The translations under genes were made by a program, and so were the position numbers. A stretch of DNA of 64,000 nt. It comes from Bacteroidales bacterium UBA5371 (GTDB lineage: Bacteria; Bacteroidota; Bacteroidia; Bacteroidales; P3). Below are positions 1-8,844 of the stretch, piece by piece (position 1 is the first letter of the stretch; each line of letters starts with the position of its first letter). The stretch is taken from assembly GCA_002407855.1 (NCBI GenBank), contig DHPF01000006.1, forward strand, positions 1 to 64,000, read 5' to 3'. The notes beneath the pieces are model-generated. The model worked only from the letters and a program-made list of their open reading frames with translations, was not told the origin of the DNA and did no database searches.

Positions 1-35
1 AAATAAGTAGCCACTATTTTTTTACACCCTTACAA

Positions 36-160
36 AACTAAAATCAAAAGACAGAAAACTGAAATCAAGATTCAATAAATTCTTTTCAAGAGATAGAAAA
101 ACTAAATCAAGTTTAAGTGAACGGAAGCACCAACTTTCTAAATTTAACTCAACTCCTTTT
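36..160 (+). repeat. 21-bp phased intergenic array A
   Basis: Five to six degenerate units follow each other at exactly 21 bp; the TC (or equivalent) of the AATCAAG core falls at 44, 65, 86, 107, 128 and 149. The units are strongly diverged but contain no indels. The frame carrying the cores stays open, with Lys/Ser/Arg-rich heptads, from about position 11 to a stop near 190, but no ATG is present. The array precedes a hairpin that looks like the terminator of a gene lying left of the window. Nothing else gene-like is visible in positions 1-331 apart from the eno promoter. Confidence 0.75.
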
Positions 161-184
161 TGCGAAAGAGTTGGTTTAATTTTA
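149..184 (+). terminator. Probable terminator of the gene upstream of the window
   Basis: CAACTC (150-155) pairs with GAGTTG (168-173), and TTT/AAA extends the stem past one bulged C. A T-rich tract follows. It would end a plus-strand transcript entering from the left edge. Confidence 0.5.
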
Positions 185-255
185 ATTATATAGTAATAAT
201 TTTAATTCAAAAAGAGGATTTAAAATTCTTTTATACTAAATAATTAATCCTTAAC

Positions 256-287
256 TTTGGTAAAAATGTACTAAATTAGTATATTTG
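256..287 (+). promoter_or_regulatory. eno promoter
   Basis: TTTG (256-259), a 20-bp gap and TATATTTG (280-287) match the Bacteroidota primary sigma consensus TTTG-N19/20-TAnnTTTG. A 13-bp palindrome, TACTAA-A-TTAGTA (269-281), overlaps the upstream edge of the -7 element. Transcription would start about 38 bases before the eno ATG. Confidence 0.8.
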
Positions 288-331
288 CAAACTAATTTAA
301 ACATTAAAACTAATTAAAAAACAAAAAGAAT

Positions 332-1621
332 ATGGGACAAATTATTGGAATTCATTCAAGACAAATTCTTGATTCAAGAGGTAATCCAACCGTAGAGGTG
401 GAAGTTTATACTGACCAAGGGGCTGTTGGTCGTGCTGCTGTTCCATCGGGAGCATCAACCGGAGCATACGAAGCATACGAGCTAAGAGATAATGATAATA
501 ATTATTATTTAGGAAAAGGGGTTTTGCAAGCAGTAAATAATGTGAGAACAACATTAAATGAGGAACTTAGGGGTTTTCAAATAACAGAGCAAAATGCTAT
601 TGACGCTAAGATGATAGAGATTGACGGCACTGAAAACAAGAGTAAATTAGGTGCAAATGCAATTCTGGGTGTTTCTTTGGCATGTGCTAAGGCTGCTGCT
701 ATGGAAACAGGTCAGGAGCTTTATCGTTATATTGGTGGAGTTAATGCAAATACTTTGCCTATCCCTATGATGAACATATTAAATGGAGGTTCACATGCCG
801 ACAACTCAATAGATTTTCAAGAGTTTATGGCAATGCCTGTGGGAGCAACATCTTTTTCGCATGCACTTCAAATGGGAACAGAAGTTTTTCACAATTTAAA
901 GGCAGTACTTAAAAAGAGAGGTTATTCAACCAACGTTGGCGATGAGGGAGGTTTTGCTCCAAATCTTAAATCCAACGAAGAGGCAATAGAAGTTATACTT
1001 ATGGCAATTGAAAAAGCTGGTTATAAGGCAGGTAAAGATATTTACATTGCATTAGATCCTGCATCAAGTGAGTATTATCTTCCTAAGGAAAAGAAATATC
1101 ATTTACATAAATCAACAAAGGAAAAGCTTACATCTGCTCAAATGGTTGATTATTGGGCTTCTTGGGTTAAGAATTATCCAATTATTTCAATTGAAGATGG
1201 TATGGCAGAAGATGATTGGGAAGGTTGGAAGCTTATGACCGACAAATTAGGAAAGAAAATCCAGCTTGTTGGAGATGACCTTTTTGTAACTAATCCAGAG
1301 CGTTTGCAAATGGGAATTGACAAAAAGGTTGCTAATTCAATTTTGGTGAAGGTTAATCAAATAGGTACTCTTACCGAAACAATAAATGCTGTAAATCTTG
1401 CTAAGATGAATTCTTATACTGCTGTAATGAGTCATCGTTCAGGAGAAACAGAAGATACCACTATTGCAGATTTGGCAGTTGCTCTTAACACAGGGCAAAT
1501 TAAAACAGGTTCTGCTTCTCGTACAGATAGGATTTGTAAGTATAATCAACTTCTTCGTATTGAGGAAGCTCTTGGTGAACAAGCTTTGTATTTAGGAAAG
1601 AATTTTAAGTTTGCAAAATAA
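332..1621 (+). CDS. eno: Enolase (phosphopyruvate hydratase)
   Basis: Cytoplasmic glycolytic enzyme interconverting 2-phosphoglycerate and phosphoenolpyruvate, Mg2+-dependent. The 429-residue length is normal for bacterial enolase. Visible signatures are SGASTGAYEA in the N-terminal domain, NGGSHADN, the metal-ligand regions SIEDGMAEDDW and LVGDDLFVTNP, and the family signature SHRSGETEDTTI near residues 367-378. The ATG follows a good promoter at normal distance and the family start MGQIIGIHSRQILDSRGNPTVEVEV fits it. It is probably monocistronic, since a strong terminator follows. Confidence 0.98.
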   Translation: MGQIIGIHSRQILDSRGNPTVEVEVYTDQGAVGRAAVPSGASTGAYEAYELRDNDNNYYLGKGVLQAVNNVRTTLNEELRGFQITEQNAIDAKMIEIDGTENKSKLGANAILGVSLACAKAAAMETGQELYRYIGGVNANTLPIPMMNILNGGSHADNSIDFQEFMAMPVGATSFSHALQMGTEVFHNLKAVLKKRGYSTNVGDEGGFAPNLKSNEEAIEVILMAIEKAGYKAGKDIYIALDPASSEYYLPKEKKYHLHKSTKEKLTSAQMVDYWASWVKNYPIISIEDGMAEDDWEGWKLMTDKLGKKIQLVGDDLFVTNPERLQMGIDKKVANSILVKVNQIGTLTETINAVNLAKMNSYTAVMSHRSGETEDTTIADLAVALNTGQIKTGSASRTDRICKYNQLLRIEEALGEQALYLGKNFKFAK

Positions 1622-1648
1622 ATAAAACTAAAAACACCTAAAATAATT

Positions 1649-1694
1649 AATCCTTATTATATTTTTTAATGGAATAAGGATTGTTTTTTATTTT
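1649..1694 (+). terminator. eno terminator
   Basis: AATCCTTATT (1649-1658) and AATAAGGATT (1673-1682) form a perfect 10-bp stem followed by a T-rich tract, 28 bases after the eno stop. Confidence 0.85.
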
Positions 1695-1719
1695 AAATGC
1701 TTCATTTTCTTTCTTTTTA

Positions 1720-1751
1720 TTTGTAGATAAAAAGAAATAGTTGTACCTTTG
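1720..1751 (+). promoter_or_regulatory. rpsA promoter
   Basis: TTTG (1720-1723), 20 bp, TACCTTTG (1744-1751). The predicted start near 1758 leaves a leader of about 114 nt before the rpsA ATG. Confidence 0.8.
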
Positions 1752-1757
1752 CACCCA

Positions 1758-1871
1758 CTTTTTAGAGAAGGGCTGCTTACTCAACCCAACTATTTCCCAA
1801 GAGAGTGTAAATCAAAATATTGTTTAACCCGATTTAGTAAGGAGTCAAATAAAAAAAATCATTTTTTTAAA
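1758..1871 (+). promoter_or_regulatory. Long rpsA 5' leader
   Basis: The leader is long for this genome. It contains pyrimidine-rich CAACCCAACTATTTCCC and a 6-bp long-range complement, CTTACT (1776-1781) with AGTAAG (1836-1841). That complement overlaps an SD-like AAGGAG (1839-1844) lying too far from the ATG to serve it. Autoregulation by S1 is an inference from known autogenous control of rpsA in other bacteria. Confidence 0.35.
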
Positions 1872-3650
1872 ATGAGAAGTACAAAAGACATTCAACCTCT
1901 ACAAGACTTCGATTGGTCTTCTATTGGAAAGAAAAAAAGTGTTTATACAGAAGATGAACGCACAAAATTAACCGAAAGCTACGAAAACACTTTCAATCAA
2001 TTAGCAGAACAACAGGTTGTTGAGGGAACAATTGTTTCAAAGAATAGCCGTGAGGTTGTAATTAACATAGGCTTTAAATCTGATGGCGTTATTCCAGTAT
2101 CGGAAATTCGTTATAACCCAAACTTTAAAGTTGGTGATAAGATAGAGGTTTTTGTTGAAAGCCAAGAAGACGCAGGAGGACAGCTATTGCTTTCTCACAA
2201 AAAAGCCCTTCTTCTTAAATCATGGGATAGAGTTAATGCTGCTTTTGAGTCGCAAGAAATTGTTAAAGGTTATGTGAAAAGCAGAACAAAGGGTGGTTTG
2301 ATTGTTGATGTGTTTGGCATTGAAGCATTTTTGCCAGGCAGTCAAATAGATGTAAAACCAATCAGAGACTATGACGTTTATGTGGATAAGGTTATGGAAT
2401 TTAAGGTTGTTAAGATTAACCACGAATATAAAAACGTTGTTGTATCTCATAAGGCTCTTATTGAAGACGAAATTGAATCTCAAAAAGCAGAAATCATTGC
2501 ACGCTTAGAAAAAGGACAAGTTCTTGAAGGAATTGTTAAGAATATCACTTCTTATGGAGTATTTATTGACCTTGGTGGTGTTGATGGACTTGTTCATATT
2601 ACAGATCTTTCATGGGGAAGAATTAATCATCCAGATGAAATTGTAGAATTGGATCAAAAGATAAATGTTGTTATCTTAGACTTTGACGAATCAAAAAAAC
2701 GTATTGCATTAGGTCTAAAACAACTTACACCTCATCCTTGGGACGCTTTAAGTGCTGACTTAAAGGTTGGAGATAAAGTTAAGGGTAAGGTTGTTGTTTT
2801 GGCAGATTATGGTGCTTTTGTTGAAGTTGTTCCAGGTGTTGAAGGTTTAATTCATGTTACTGAAATGTCATGGAGCCAACATTTGAGAACTGCTCACGAT
2901 TTCTTAAAGGTTGGAGATGATGTTGAGGCAATTATTTTAACTCTTGACCGTGAAGAAAGAAAGATGTCATTAGGAATTAAACAACTTATTCCAGACCCTT
3001 GGACAGATATATCAACTAAATATCCTGTTGGAAGCAAACACGAAGCAACCGTAAGAAACTTTACAAACTTTGGTATATTTGTTGAATTAGAAGAAGGTGT
3101 TGATGGATTAATCCATATCTCAGACCTTTCTTGGAGCAAGAAAATTAAGCATCCAGCAGAGTTTACTAAGGTTGGAGAAAAAATACAAGTAGTAGTACTT
3201 GAAGTTGATTCTGAAAGCCGTCGTTTAAGTTTAGGCCACAAACAACTTGAAGAAAATCCTTGGGATGTTTTTGAAACTATATTCACAATTGGTTCAGACC
3301 ACAAAGGAACAATTATTAATATGAGCGAAAAGGGTGGAGCAACAGTTTCTCTTCCTTATGGAGTGGAAGCATTTTGTCCAAAATCGCAATTGCTTAAAGA
3401 AGACAAAACAATTGCAGCTCTTGAAGAACAATTAGATTTTAGAGTAATTGAATTCTCAAAAGAAAACAAGAAAATAGTTGTTACTCATTCTAAAACATGG
3501 CAAAAAGACGAACCTAAGGACGATAAAAAACTTTCTTCAGAAGAAAAAACAATGAAGAAACTAACCGATAGTTTAGAAAAAACGACCTTAGGTGATATTG
3601 ATGCATTAGCTAATTTAAAAGAAGAAATGACAAAGAATGAACAAGAATAA
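1872..3650 (+). CDS. rpsA: 30S ribosomal protein bS1
   Basis: Ribosomal mRNA-binding protein that helps unfold and dock messages. Six S1 (OB-fold) repeats can be read in order; the middle ones are the most typical, with GVFIDLGGVDGLVHITDLSW, GAFVEVVPGVEGLIHVTEMSW and GIFVELEEGVDGLIHISDLSW. The C-terminus is acidic and lysine-rich. The frame extends 41 codons upstream to a TTG, but that lies inside the promoter's -7 element and before the predicted transcription start. The ATG at 1872 (592 residues, the usual size) is therefore chosen. It is monocistronic, with its own promoter and terminator. Confidence 0.96.
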   Translation: MRSTKDIQPLQDFDWSSIGKKKSVYTEDERTKLTESYENTFNQLAEQQVVEGTIVSKNSREVVINIGFKSDGVIPVSEIRYNPNFKVGDKIEVFVESQEDAGGQLLLSHKKALLLKSWDRVNAAFESQEIVKGYVKSRTKGGLIVDVFGIEAFLPGSQIDVKPIRDYDVYVDKVMEFKVVKINHEYKNVVVSHKALIEDEIESQKAEIIARLEKGQVLEGIVKNITSYGVFIDLGGVDGLVHITDLSWGRINHPDEIVELDQKINVVILDFDESKKRIALGLKQLTPHPWDALSADLKVGDKVKGKVVVLADYGAFVEVVPGVEGLIHVTEMSWSQHLRTAHDFLKVGDDVEAIILTLDREERKMSLGIKQLIPDPWTDISTKYPVGSKHEATVRNFTNFGIFVELEEGVDGLIHISDLSWSKKIKHPAEFTKVGEKIQVVVLEVDSESRRLSLGHKQLEENPWDVFETIFTIGSDHKGTIINMSEKGGATVSLPYGVEAFCPKSQLLKEDKTIAALEEQLDFRVIEFSKENKKIVVTHSKTWQKDEPKDDKKLSSEEKTMKKLTDSLEKTTLGDIDALANLKEEMTKNEQE

Positions 3651-3680
3651 TTCTTAATAAAATTTCTTTTAACTAAATAG

Positions 3681-3716
3681 AAACGTCTAAACTTTTATAG
3701 TTTAGGCGTTTTTTAT
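3681..3716 (+). terminator. rpsA terminator
   Basis: AACGTCTAAAC pairs with GTTTAGGCGTT (one G-U) around a short loop and is followed by a T-run, 30 bases after the rpsA stop. Confidence 0.85.
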
Positions 3717-3746
3717 TTGATAAAAATAATAATTAGTGTAACTTTG
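3716..3746 (+). promoter_or_regulatory. Promoter of the GWxTD-glycosyltransferase pair
   Basis: TTTG (3716-3719), 19 bp, TAACTTTG (3739-3746). It abuts the rpsA terminator. Confidence 0.75.
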
Positions 3747-3788
3747 CAGCTGCTTAATTAAGCACCATAAATTTAATATTTAAACATT

Positions 3789-5261
3789 ATGAAACGTATT
3801 TTCTTATTATTGGCAATTATTCTTGCACCAATTATTTCTTTGGCACAAGGAATAAATGCCCTTTATTCGTTCTCGACATTTGATATTCCGTCAAAGAAAC
3901 CTTATGTTGAAATCAATACCTCAATAGACGCAAAAAGCCTTTCCTATGTAAATAATGAAGCCATAGTTGAATTAGTAGTAATTATTCAACAAGATTCCTC
4001 AGTACTATATGTTGAAAAAAGAGATATTAAAGTTAATAAAACAGATGATAATACCTCGATTATAGATATTCAAAGAGTAGAGCTTGATAACGGAAAGTAC
4101 GTTGCTATATTTGAGTTTAAAGACAAGAACCTTTCAAATACTCAACCTCTAAAAATTGAAGATAATTTTGAAATAAACTATACAAAGGACCAAATAAATA
4201 TTTCAAGTGTTCAGCTTATTGACTCCTACCAAAAGATGACAACACAAAATATTCGTTCAAAGAATGGTGTAGACTTAGTGCCTTATTTGTTTGATGCAGT
4301 TACGGAGTCTAAAAATAAAGTAACCTATTACGCAGAAATATATAATTCCGACAAGCAATTTGGAAAGGATGCTTACTATATAGTTTCGGTAGTCTTAGAA
4401 AACATAAGCACAGGCAAAAAAGTAGAAGAAATACAAAAGATAAAAAGAGAAAAGGCAAGCCAAGTAAATGTAGTAATGGGGACTTTGGATATAGAAAAAC
4501 TACCACAGGGCAATTATTATTTGGTTGTAGAGGTTAGAGACGGCAAAAATATTCTCTATGCATACAATAGGACAGCATTTCGTAGGTATTCCAAAATTAA
4601 GGAACAAGACCAAACAAATCTACCTCCAAATGCTTTTGTGCATATGATAACTGAAAAGGATATAGATGAGAATATGTACTGCCTTATGCCAATAGCAAGC
4701 GAATCGCAAAAGTCATACATTAAACAAATATCTAATAACATACCTTTTGAAGAAAAGAAGTTCTTCCTATATAATTTTTGGAGAAATATAAATCCAGAGA
4801 ATCCTAATGGGGAATGGGAGCATTATATGAAGGAAGTGGAATATGTAAATAGTAAATACTCAACAAATATTAAGAAAGGCTACGAAACAGAAATGGGAAG
4901 GGTGTATTTGGTATATGGAAAGCCAGATTATGTTATTGATGAGAAGTTTAAATCAAGTTCAGGAATAAGAAGCCGAACCGCAGCCGACAAAGCAGGAAAT
5001 CCATACGCAACAAACACAGCCATAGGAGCATTTGCCTATATGCCTTATCAAATATGGAAATACAAAAAAACTCCATTTGGCGAGGTAAATAGAGGATTTG
5101 TATTCTACGCCCTACAAAACAATCTTATGGAATACTATCTTTTGCATTCAGACGCAAAAGGAGAGCCATTTGACTATAATTGGGAAAGTCGCCTTGCAAG
5201 AGGACATTTGCCAGAAGGAGTAGAGGGTGAAGCTGGAATACAATTTAGAAGAGGGTATTAA
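3789..5261 (+). CDS. GWxTD domain-containing secreted protein
   Basis: Exported protein with an N-terminal signal peptide (hydrophobic core, then SLAQG near residues 16-21). The N-terminal two thirds is beta-rich and unrecognised. The C-terminal part carries the GWxTD-domain core near residues 363-381, where the hallmark Gly-Trp-x-Thr-Asp reads Gly-Tyr-Glu-Thr-Glu and is followed by the conserved MGRVYLVYGKPD. The family is widespread in Bacteroidota and Chlorobi, with no settled function known to me. Its stop abuts the ATG of a glycosyltransferase with no spacer, so the two are co-translated; an envelope role is inference. Confidence 0.82.
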   Translation: MKRIFLLLAIILAPIISLAQGINALYSFSTFDIPSKKPYVEINTSIDAKSLSYVNNEAIVELVVIIQQDSSVLYVEKRDIKVNKTDDNTSIIDIQRVELDNGKYVAIFEFKDKNLSNTQPLKIEDNFEINYTKDQINISSVQLIDSYQKMTTQNIRSKNGVDLVPYLFDAVTESKNKVTYYAEIYNSDKQFGKDAYYIVSVVLENISTGKKVEEIQKIKREKASQVNVVMGTLDIEKLPQGNYYLVVEVRDGKNILYAYNRTAFRRYSKIKEQDQTNLPPNAFVHMITEKDIDENMYCLMPIASESQKSYIKQISNNIPFEEKKFFLYNFWRNINPENPNGEWEHYMKEVEYVNSKYSTNIKKGYETEMGRVYLVYGKPDYVIDEKFKSSSGIRSRTAADKAGNPYATNTAIGAFAYMPYQIWKYKKTPFGEVNRGFVFYALQNNLMEYYLLHSDAKGEPFDYNWESRLARGHLPEGVEGEAGIQFRRGY

Positions 5262-6278
5262 ATGAAGGTGTTAATTCCTAAAACAGCTGTTGTAATCTTA
5301 AATTGGAACGGAGAGAAGTTACTAAAAGAATTTCTTCCATCAGTAATACAAAATTCCAAAGAAGCCGAAGTAATTGTAGCCGATAATGGTTCAACAGACA
5401 ATTCCATAGAGTTTCTTCAAAAGGAATTCCCACAAATAAGAATAATAGACAACAAGGAAAATCTTGGATTTGCACAGGGTTATAATAAAGCCTTAGAAGA
5501 AGTACAGGCAGACTATTACGTGCTCCTTAATTCAGATGTTCAGGTAGGTCCTAATTGGATTAGCCCAATTATAGAGTTAATGGAGAAAGACCCTCTAATA
5601 GCTTGCGTTCAGCCTAAACTATTATCCTATATGGAAAGAACAAAGTTTGAGTACGCAGGAGCAGCAGGAGGACATATAGATTATTTAGGCTATCCATTTT
5701 GTAGAGGAAGAGTATTTAATTCTTTGGAAGAAGACAATGGGCAATACGACGATATAAAAGAAATATTTTGGGCAACTGGAGCTGCTCTTTTCGTAAGAGC
5801 AAGCATATACAAAACTCTTGGAGGCTTAGATAAAGACTTTTTTGCACATCAAGAAGAAATAGATTTTTGTTGGAGAGTAAAGAATGCAGGCTATAAGGTT
5901 TATTGTCATCCTCAATCTGTTTGTTACCACCTTGGTGGAGGTTCTTTAAACAAAACCTCACCCTACAAAACCTTTCTTAACTTTCGCAATAACCTCTATT
6001 TACTATACAAAAACCTTCCTTCAAACCTTCAATACAAGGTCTTTTTTATCCGTTTCTTCTTAGATATTATAGCTTCATTCTCTTTTTTGTTTCAGGGCAA
6101 AGCAGGAGAGTTTGCCGCAGTATATAAAGCATATATTGCGTTCTGTAAAACCAAGCACCTTATAAAGCCAAAACGTAGCCAGATTATAACCCCAAACATT
6201 AAAGAAATATATCCAAAGAGTATAGTTTTTGCCTATCATCTTAGAGGTAAAAAGAAATTCACCGACTTAAAATTCTAA
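5262..6278 (+). CDS. Family 2 glycosyltransferase
   Basis: Inverting GT-A glycosyltransferase of the rhamnosyltransferase-like group, expected to act at the inner face of the membrane in surface polysaccharide or glycan synthesis. N-terminal VVILNWNG, the nucleotide-sugar motif DNGSTD (residues 41-46), NLGFAQGYN and the DxD-type metal site as LLNSDV (88-93) are visible. ATGAALFVRAS and FFAHQEEIDFCWR follow in the acceptor half. The 338-residue length is typical. The start directly abuts the preceding stop. The sugar and acceptor cannot be deduced. Confidence 0.92.
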   Translation: MKVLIPKTAVVILNWNGEKLLKEFLPSVIQNSKEAEVIVADNGSTDNSIEFLQKEFPQIRIIDNKENLGFAQGYNKALEEVQADYYVLLNSDVQVGPNWISPIIELMEKDPLIACVQPKLLSYMERTKFEYAGAAGGHIDYLGYPFCRGRVFNSLEEDNGQYDDIKEIFWATGAALFVRASIYKTLGGLDKDFFAHQEEIDFCWRVKNAGYKVYCHPQSVCYHLGGGSLNKTSPYKTFLNFRNNLYLLYKNLPSNLQYKVFFIRFFLDIIASFSFLFQGKAGEFAAVYKAYIAFCKTKHLIKPKRSQIITPNIKEIYPKSIVFAYHLRGKKKFTDLKF

Positions 6279-6289
6279 AACTTCTTTCT

Positions 6290-6374
6290 CAAACTAAGAG
6301 ATAGAAAATTAGAATCAAATTCCATTTTGTTAGAACTTGATTCTATTTTGCTGGAATTTGATTCCAATAAACCT
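6290..6374. repeat. 21-bp phased intergenic array B
   Basis: Four 21-bp units lie between two convergent genes. This array mixes orientations: unit two carries GAATCAAATTC and unit four its near reverse complement GGAATTTGATTCC, showing the partial dyad within the unit core. Spacing is exact and no indel was seen. Confidence 0.7.
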
Positions 6375-6400
6375 TTATTTACCTTAGTAAAAAATAAAGG
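6372..6400 (-). terminator. Candidate terminator of the aroQ operon
   Basis: CCTTTATTT (6372-6380) and AAATAAAGG (6392-6400) form a perfect 9-bp stem. On the minus strand it is followed by TTTATT. It lies about 100 bases past the aroQ stop, next to array B. Confidence 0.5.
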
Positions 6401-6499
6401 AGAATTACGCAAAAAAGAGTTGAGGAAAGTTTTATTAAAGGCAGGCTATTATTGTCTATTAATAATAGTGTAGGCAATATGTCTATATACTACAAGTTT

Positions 6500-6916
6500 T
6501 TATACTAAGAACGACTCTAATGCAAGGGCGTATCCTTTTATTCCAAAGCCAAATATAGAGCCTTTGCAATTAGGTGCTATTAGGCTAATATGTCGGTAAG
6601 ACTCTCGTGCAAGAATATTTGAAATATGTACCTCAACAACAGGTGTCTTGATGCTTTTAATGGCATCGGCAATGGCAACAGATGTATGTGTGTAACCCCC
6701 AGCATTAAGTATTATACCATCGTAAGTAAAACCTATCTCTTGGAGCTTGTTGATTATTTCACCTTCTATATTTGTTTGATAGTACTCTAATTCTATGTGA
6801 GAAAACTTCTCTTTTAGCAATTGGAAATACTGCTCAAAGCCAATATTACCATAGATTTCTTCCTCTCTAATGCCCAAAAGATTTAGATTGGGTCCGTTAA
6901 TTATTATTATTTTCAT
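6500..6916 (-). CDS. aroQ: 3-dehydroquinate dehydratase, type II
   Basis: Shikimate-pathway enzyme converting 3-dehydroquinate to 3-dehydroshikimate, a dodecameric cytoplasmic type II dehydratase. All family landmarks are present in 138 residues: NGPNLNLLG at the N-terminus, catalytic Tyr22 in EEIYG, NAGGYTHTS (Asn71), EVHISN with catalytic His97, Arg108, and the C-terminal GSIFGFGIKGY. It is the last gene of a three-gene operon; the upstream thioredoxin-like stop is one base before its ATG. The pairing is probably transcriptional convenience. Confidence 0.97.
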   Translation of the reverse strand: MKIIIINGPNLNLLGIREEEIYGNIGFEQYFQLLKEKFSHIELEYYQTNIEGEIINKLQEIGFTYDGIILNAGGYTHTSVAIADAIKSIKTPVVEVHISNILARESYRHISLIAPNCKGSIFGFGIKGYALALESFLV

Positions 6917-6917
6917 C

Positions 6918-7412
6918 TTAGTGTGCTTTTTTTATCCAATCAAATAAGGGCTTCTCCTCATGAAAAGAGCCAATTATATATTTGTCTTTATCTAATATAA
7001 ATAGAGTGGGAAGGGTTTTCAGATAGGTCTTAATAATAATACCATCGTTTTGGTTCCAAGAGTTTATCCAATTCTTAGGAATAAATTCAGCTTTATCCAA
7101 CCAATATTCTTTCTCAACATCAGGCAAGATTGCTAAAATAGTAATCCGCTTTTCGTTTATAAGTTTGTTCAGAATTTTATTTTTAGAAAGTTTCTTTTTT
7201 AGCTTTGTGCATTCTTCACATTCTGGGGAGTAAAAATAAACTAATGTATAATCGGTACTAATAGAATAAAGATTGTATTCTTTGTTGTCCGATATTGTTA
7301 TATAGTTAAAATCTAAGAACCTTTCTCTATCTTGTGAATAAGAAAAAAGAGAGTTTATCGCAAGGAAAACTAATAGAATAAGACCCTTATAGTATAAGTT
7401 TAGTCTTTTCAT
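6918..7412 (-). CDS. Thioredoxin-like secreted protein
   Basis: Periplasmic thioredoxin-fold protein of 164 residues. It has a signal peptide (Lys-Arg, hydrophobic core, then SLFSYSQD) and the redox motif Cys-Glu-Glu-Cys in VYFYSPECEECTKL, followed by a TlpA/DUF5106-like middle and the cis-Pro context LKTLPTLFILD. Likely a thiol-disulfide reductase or a redox-sensitive binding protein; the substrate is unknown. It sits between the metallo-beta-lactamase-fold gene (8-base gap) and aroQ (1-base gap). Confidence 0.8.
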   Translation of the reverse strand: MKRLNLYYKGLILLVFLAINSLFSYSQDRERFLDFNYITISDNKEYNLYSISTDYTLVYFYSPECEECTKLKKKLSKNKILNKLINEKRITILAILPDVEKEYWLDKAEFIPKNWINSWNQNDGIIIKTYLKTLPTLFILDKDKYIIGSFHEEKPLFDWIKKAH

Positions 7413-7420
7413 ACCTTTCT

Positions 7421-8821
7421 TTATACTATTACTGCTTCTTGTTTTGAAGGGATATATACATTATTGTATCCGTTCGCTTTGAGAGTGTTTGCGAAGTTTA
7501 TTTGCGTTTGTTCTTCTCCGTGAACAAGGAATATCTTTTGTATTTTCTTTTTGTTTTGGCAGGCAAGAAAACGTAACATTTCTTCATAGTCAGCATGAGC
7601 AGAATAGGAGTCAATGCTCCTTATCTCAGCCTTAACTATATGCTCTGTACCGAAGATAGAAACAGTTTTATCGCCCCTGAGTATTTTAGCTCCTAAGGTT
7701 GTAGGTGCACAATAACCAACAGCAAGTATGGTAGTTCTTTTGTCTTCAATATTATTTGCGATATGGTGCTTTACCCTTCCTGCCTCCATCATACCTGAGG
7801 CTGAGATAATAATCATTGGGCGATGAATGGAATTTAAACTCTTAGATTCCTCAGTAGAACGAACATAACGCAATCTATCAAACCCAAATGGATCTTTATC
7901 ATGTTCCATATATTTCTTTATCTCATCATTAAAACATTCTGTATGCAAACGCATAATGTTGGTAGCGTTTAAACTTAATGGGCTATCAACATAAACGTCA
8001 ATATCAGGTAATAAACCGCTTCTTTCCAACTTATCTAAGGCATAAATTATCTCCTGCGCTCTTCCAATTGCAAAGGACGGAATAATTAACTTGCCCTTCT
8101 TCTTACAGCAAGTATCAATAACAGCATGCAAGAGTTTCTGCTCCGATTGGTCAATATTATCATGTAGTCTATCGCCATAAGTAGACTCCATTATAATAAA
8201 GTCTGCCTGTGGAAAAGCTTGAGGCTCTTTAAGGATACGTTTAGAATAACGTCCTATATCTCCCGTAAATGCAAGCCTAAGTCTTCTTCTTCCCTCCTTA
8301 ATACTCATATTTATGGTTGCACTTCCAAGTATATGTCCATTATCTGTAAACTTAACTGAGATGTCAGGGTCAATAAAGAATTCCTTCTCATAAGGTATAG
8401 AGATGAAATACTGCATCGCCTCTTGGGCATCAAGCATGGTGTAGATTGGCTCAACAGGATCTAAGCCTTGTCTTGCTCGTTTCTTATTAAATGTGTAGGT
8501 GTCCTGCTCTTGTATATTTCCGCTATCAGCCAACATAATGGAACAAAGATCCCTTGTTGCTGGTGTGCAAAAGATAGTTCCTTTAAAGCCAAGTTTAACA
8601 ATATATGGTATTAGTCCAGAATGATCCATATGTGGATGCGAAAGTAAGAGATAGTCAATCTCTGAAGGGTTAAAGCCCAAATTTCTATTTAAACTATCGG
8701 TTTCTAAGCCTTTACCCTGAAACATCCCACAATCTAAGAGTATCTTTTTCCCTTTGCTTGTTGTGATTAAATGCTTGCTTCCAGTTACTTCTTTTGCAGC
8801 TCCTAAGAATTCTATTGTCAT
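7421..8821 (-). CDS. Beta-CASP metallo-beta-lactamase-fold RNase-like protein
   Basis: Cytoplasmic CPSF73/YSH1-like zinc hydrolase, expected to cleave RNA. The metal-binding HxHxDH reads HPHMDH (His62, His64, Asp66, His67). GHILGSA supplies the next His, FTGDIGR the next Asp, and STYGD follows. The central beta-CASP domain has SFAIGRAQE; the C-terminal SASGMMEAGR, SAHAD and VHGE are the later beta-CASP/MBL motifs. At 466 residues it is full-length. It is the first gene of the operon with the thioredoxin-like gene and aroQ. The physiological RNA substrate is not known. Confidence 0.93.
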   Translation of the reverse strand: MTIEFLGAAKEVTGSKHLITTSKGKKILLDCGMFQGKGLETDSLNRNLGFNPSEIDYLLLSHPHMDHSGLIPYIVKLGFKGTIFCTPATRDLCSIMLADSGNIQEQDTYTFNKKRARQGLDPVEPIYTMLDAQEAMQYFISIPYEKEFFIDPDISVKFTDNGHILGSATINMSIKEGRRRLRLAFTGDIGRYSKRILKEPQAFPQADFIIMESTYGDRLHDNIDQSEQKLLHAVIDTCCKKKGKLIIPSFAIGRAQEIIYALDKLERSGLLPDIDVYVDSPLSLNATNIMRLHTECFNDEIKKYMEHDKDPFGFDRLRYVRSTEESKSLNSIHRPMIIISASGMMEAGRVKHHIANNIEDKRTTILAVGYCAPTTLGAKILRGDKTVSIFGTEHIVKAEIRSIDSYSAHADYEEMLRFLACQNKKKIQKIFLVHGEEQTQINFANTLKANGYNNVYIPSKQEAVIV

Positions 8822-8844
8822 AAGTTTACGTGTTTAAAGATTAG

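Noticed and set aside
1749..1871. N-terminal extension of rpsA from a TTG
   Set aside because: The codon lies in the -7 promoter element and the 41 extra residues do not resemble S1; the ATG at 1872 fits family length.
2894..3304. 136-codon minus-strand frame in rpsA
   Set aside because: Shadow of the repeated S1 domains; no start signal or family resemblance.
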